From Verrucomicrobiaceae bacterium (GTDB lineage: Bacteria; Verrucomicrobiota; Verrucomicrobiia; Chthoniobacterales; Terrimicrobiaceae), in NCBI GenBank assembly GCA_007280915.1, contig QYQL01000042.1:1-34147 (forward strand): 34,147 bases of DNA. Direction: 5' to 3'. Positions 32,586 to 34,147 of this stretch are shown here, piece by piece. Below the pieces are notes generated by a model. It was not told where the DNA came from and ran no database searches. It saw only the letters and a list, made by a program, of their open reading frames with translations. The position numbers and the translations under genes are program-made. Within the stretch, counting starts at the first letter, position 1, and each line of letters starts with the position of its first letter.

Positions 32586-33965
32586 ATGAAACGAATTCCC
32601 CACCATTGTGAAACCGGGCTCTCCCGCCGGACATTCCTCCGGAACACCATCGGCTTTGTTGGTGCGCTGGGCTTCCCGACGATCATTCCTTCCTCCGCAC
32701 TCGGTTTGGATGGCAAGGTGCCGCCCAGCGAACGCATCCGCATCGGCGTGATCGGCTGCGGCAGTCAAAGCCGGGCAGCCAGTAATTATCTGCCGGGCGG
32801 ACTCGCCGAGATTGTGGCGCTGGCCGATCCGGACAGATCGGCGACCCGCAAATGGGCGGAAACCATTTTGAAAGGTGCGAAGGTCCGCGAGTATTCCGAC
32901 TTCCGCGAGCTTCTGCAAAGCGACGTGGATGCGGTAAACATCGCCACCGGGGATTACTGGCATGTGCCGATCGCGCTGCTCTCCGCCCGGGCCGGGAAAC
33001 ATCTTTATGTCGAGAAGCCCCTCGGGCTCAGCATCGAGCAATGCCTCGCCTGCCGGGAGATCTCCGCCGAGCACAAGGTCGTCTTCCAATATGGCACCCA
33101 GAACCGCTCGAAAGTCTATGTGCGTTCAGGCATCGAACTCCTCCTCAACGGCCATATCGGCGAGATCAAGGAGATTTATGTTTTTGCCCCGCAGGGCGAA
33201 TCCGGCGGCTCGCCACTTCCGGTGCTGCCGGTGCCCGACGGTTTCGACTACAACATGTGGCTCGGTCCCGCGCCGGAAGCGCCGTTCAGCCAGGACCGCG
33301 TGCTGACGAAAGGAAAACGGAACGGGATCTTTCACATCTACGACTATGCGATCGGCTTTGTCGCGGGCTGGGGGGCGCACGCCTATGACCAACTCCAGTG
33401 GTGGCTGGACGAGATGAATTTCGGCATGCCGGAAAGCGTCGAGGCCACGGGCACGATCCCGACAGAAGGGCTGTTCAACACCGTCACCCACTGGGATGCG
33501 ACCATCACCTATCCCTGTCTGCCAAAAGTCCGCTTTGCGGATTTCGAGACGATCATCAAACATCTTCCCAAATTTGACGGCATCAATCTCCTCGGGCACG
33601 GAACCGTGTTCGTCGGATCGGAAGGGTGGCTCTATTTCCATAGGAACGGATTTCAGGCTTCCTCACGCGAAATCCTGGAAAAGAGCAAAGACCCCGGCCC
33701 TCGCCGCGTGGTCAATGCCGGGGTTTCCCAACAGGCCAACTTCCTCGACGCCATCCTCGGAAAAAACAAAGTCGTGTCGCCGCTCGACTCCGCCATCCGC
33801 TCGGACATCTGCTGCCACCTCACGAACCTCGCCATCCGGACCGGGAAGCCGGTCGGCTGGGATGCGAAGAAAAACACGATCACCGGCAATTCGGAGGCGG
33901 TCCCACTCATGCGGCGTGCGATGCGCGAACCCTGGAACGTCCTGAATCCGAAATATACCGGCTGA
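32586..33965 (+). CDS. Tat-exported Gfo/Idh/MocA oxidoreductase
   Basis: From the ATG at 32586 this is 459 residues. A twin-arginine signal, LSRRTFLRNTIGFVGALGF, precedes the Rossmann fold. RIRIGVIGCGSQSRAAS is the NAD(P)-binding glycine motif, and VEKPLGLSIEQC is the conserved EKP strand-loop. GWGAHAYDQLQWWLDE holds the His/Asp typical of the catalytic helix. A nicotinamide cofactor is probably bound before Tat export. Secreted members are numerous in this phylum and some oxidise glycosides at C3 with redox partners. With the adjacent TIM-barrel and ThuA-like proteins it suggests a keto-sugar route; the substrate is unknown. Confidence 0.9.
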   Translation: MKRIPHHCETGLSRRTFLRNTIGFVGALGFPTIIPSSALGLDGKVPPSERIRIGVIGCGSQSRAASNYLPGGLAEIVALADPDRSATRKWAETILKGAKVREYSDFRELLQSDVDAVNIATGDYWHVPIALLSARAGKHLYVEKPLGLSIEQCLACREISAEHKVVFQYGTQNRSKVYVRSGIELLLNGHIGEIKEIYVFAPQGESGGSPLPVLPVPDGFDYNMWLGPAPEAPFSQDRVLTKGKRNGIFHIYDYAIGFVAGWGAHAYDQLQWWLDEMNFGMPESVEATGTIPTEGLFNTVTHWDATITYPCLPKVRFADFETIIKHLPKFDGINLLGHGTVFVGSEGWLYFHRNGFQASSREILEKSKDPGPRRVVNAGVSQQANFLDAILGKNKVVSPLDSAIRSDICCHLTNLAIRTGKPVGWDAKKNTITGNSEAVPLMRRAMREPWNVLNPKYTG

Positions 33966-34147
33966 ACGGATTTCAGACCAAATCTTGCAGATAACTTGGA
34001 TTCTGATGTAGTCACGGCGCTTTGACTCGCACCCTGGCGGGTGTCTCGCCCCTCCGGGGCTGTCTGGCGACAGTCTTCCTCGCGCTGCTCGGTTGTCGCC
34101 GTGCGCCCCGACAATCGACCGCAGGGAGAAAGACTGTCCGAAGGACA
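33966..34147. other. structured GC-rich tail of the window
   Basis: This stretch holds several short inverted repeats: CCCC-TCC-GGGG near 34048-34060, GACAGTCTT near 34070 against AAGACTGTC near 34132, and TTGTCG near 34093 against CGACAA near 34109. A plus-strand frame from a TTG near 34023 reads into the window end with LATVFLALLGC, which could be the start of a lipoprotein gene. The evidence is too short to call a gene. Confidence 0.3.

Overview
The window is a dense polysaccharide-degradation locus from a GC-rich bacterium. It most resembles Verrucomicrobiota: there are many S1 sulfatases, no SusC/SusD-like pair, prepilin-like proteins with a degenerate H-X9-DG ending, an autotransporter-strand-type secreted protein, a DUF6807-type protein, a Tat-exported Gfo/Idh/MocA oxidoreductase, and few clear Shine-Dalgarno sites. 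The phylum call is inference from gene content only.

Left part, 1-10.3 kb, mostly minus strand. A transcription unit runs from 10.08 kb down to about 0.73 kb: GH65 phosphorylase, a Cys-type sulfatase without signal peptide, GH78 alpha-L-rhamnosidase, a right-handed beta-helix lipoprotein (possibly GH110-like), then a decayed heparan-N-sulfatase-like sulfatase. The first three overlap (38 nt, then ATGA) and lack export signals, so they look like a cytoplasmic module for imported, sulfated, rhamnose-containing oligosaccharides. A truncated secreted protein lies at the left edge.

Middle, 10.1-16.5 kb. This holds a prepilin-like gene remnant, a secreted GH29 alpha-L-fucosidase, a divergent DNRLRE/CBM96-like secreted protein, and an anaerobic sulfatase-maturating radical SAM enzyme (anSME). 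A 46-codon small ORF overlaps the anSME start by TTGA. Next is an IS5-family element whose transposase is split by a 217-bp insertion with 16-bp perfect inverted repeats and a 9-bp target duplication. Removing that insertion restores one 259-codon frame. A second IS5 remnant and a prepilin-like gene follow.

Right part, 16.5-29.5 kb, mostly plus strand. A 5'-truncated GH5 gene precedes a secreted sulfatase, and a minus-strand alpha/beta-hydrolase esterase follows. Then come two more esterases, a sialate O-acetylesterase-like SGNH enzyme, three secreted sulfatases in overlapping frames (TTGA, ATGA, 11 nt) and a DUF6807 protein. A REP/BIME-like inverted repeat supplies the start codon of the SGNH enzyme.

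End, 29.5-34.1 kb. An AraC-type regulator and an exported ThuA-like protein are on the minus strand. After a 389-bp spacer with direct repeats and a MITE-like repeat come a xylose-isomerase-like TIM barrel and a Tat-exported Gfo/Idh/MocA dehydrogenase.

Together the exported sulfatases and esterases would strip sulfate and acyl groups, the GH29 and other glycosidases would trim fucose and related sugars, and the cytoplasmic module would finish imported oligosaccharides. All five intact sulfatases carry the Cys-type CxP(S/T)R signature, so all should depend on the anSME. A sulfated, acylated deoxy-sugar polymer (fucan- or ulvan-like) fits, but the substrate is inferred. A 15-bp motif with a TACGTA core precedes three genes in the same orientation and is a candidate shared operator or promoter element.
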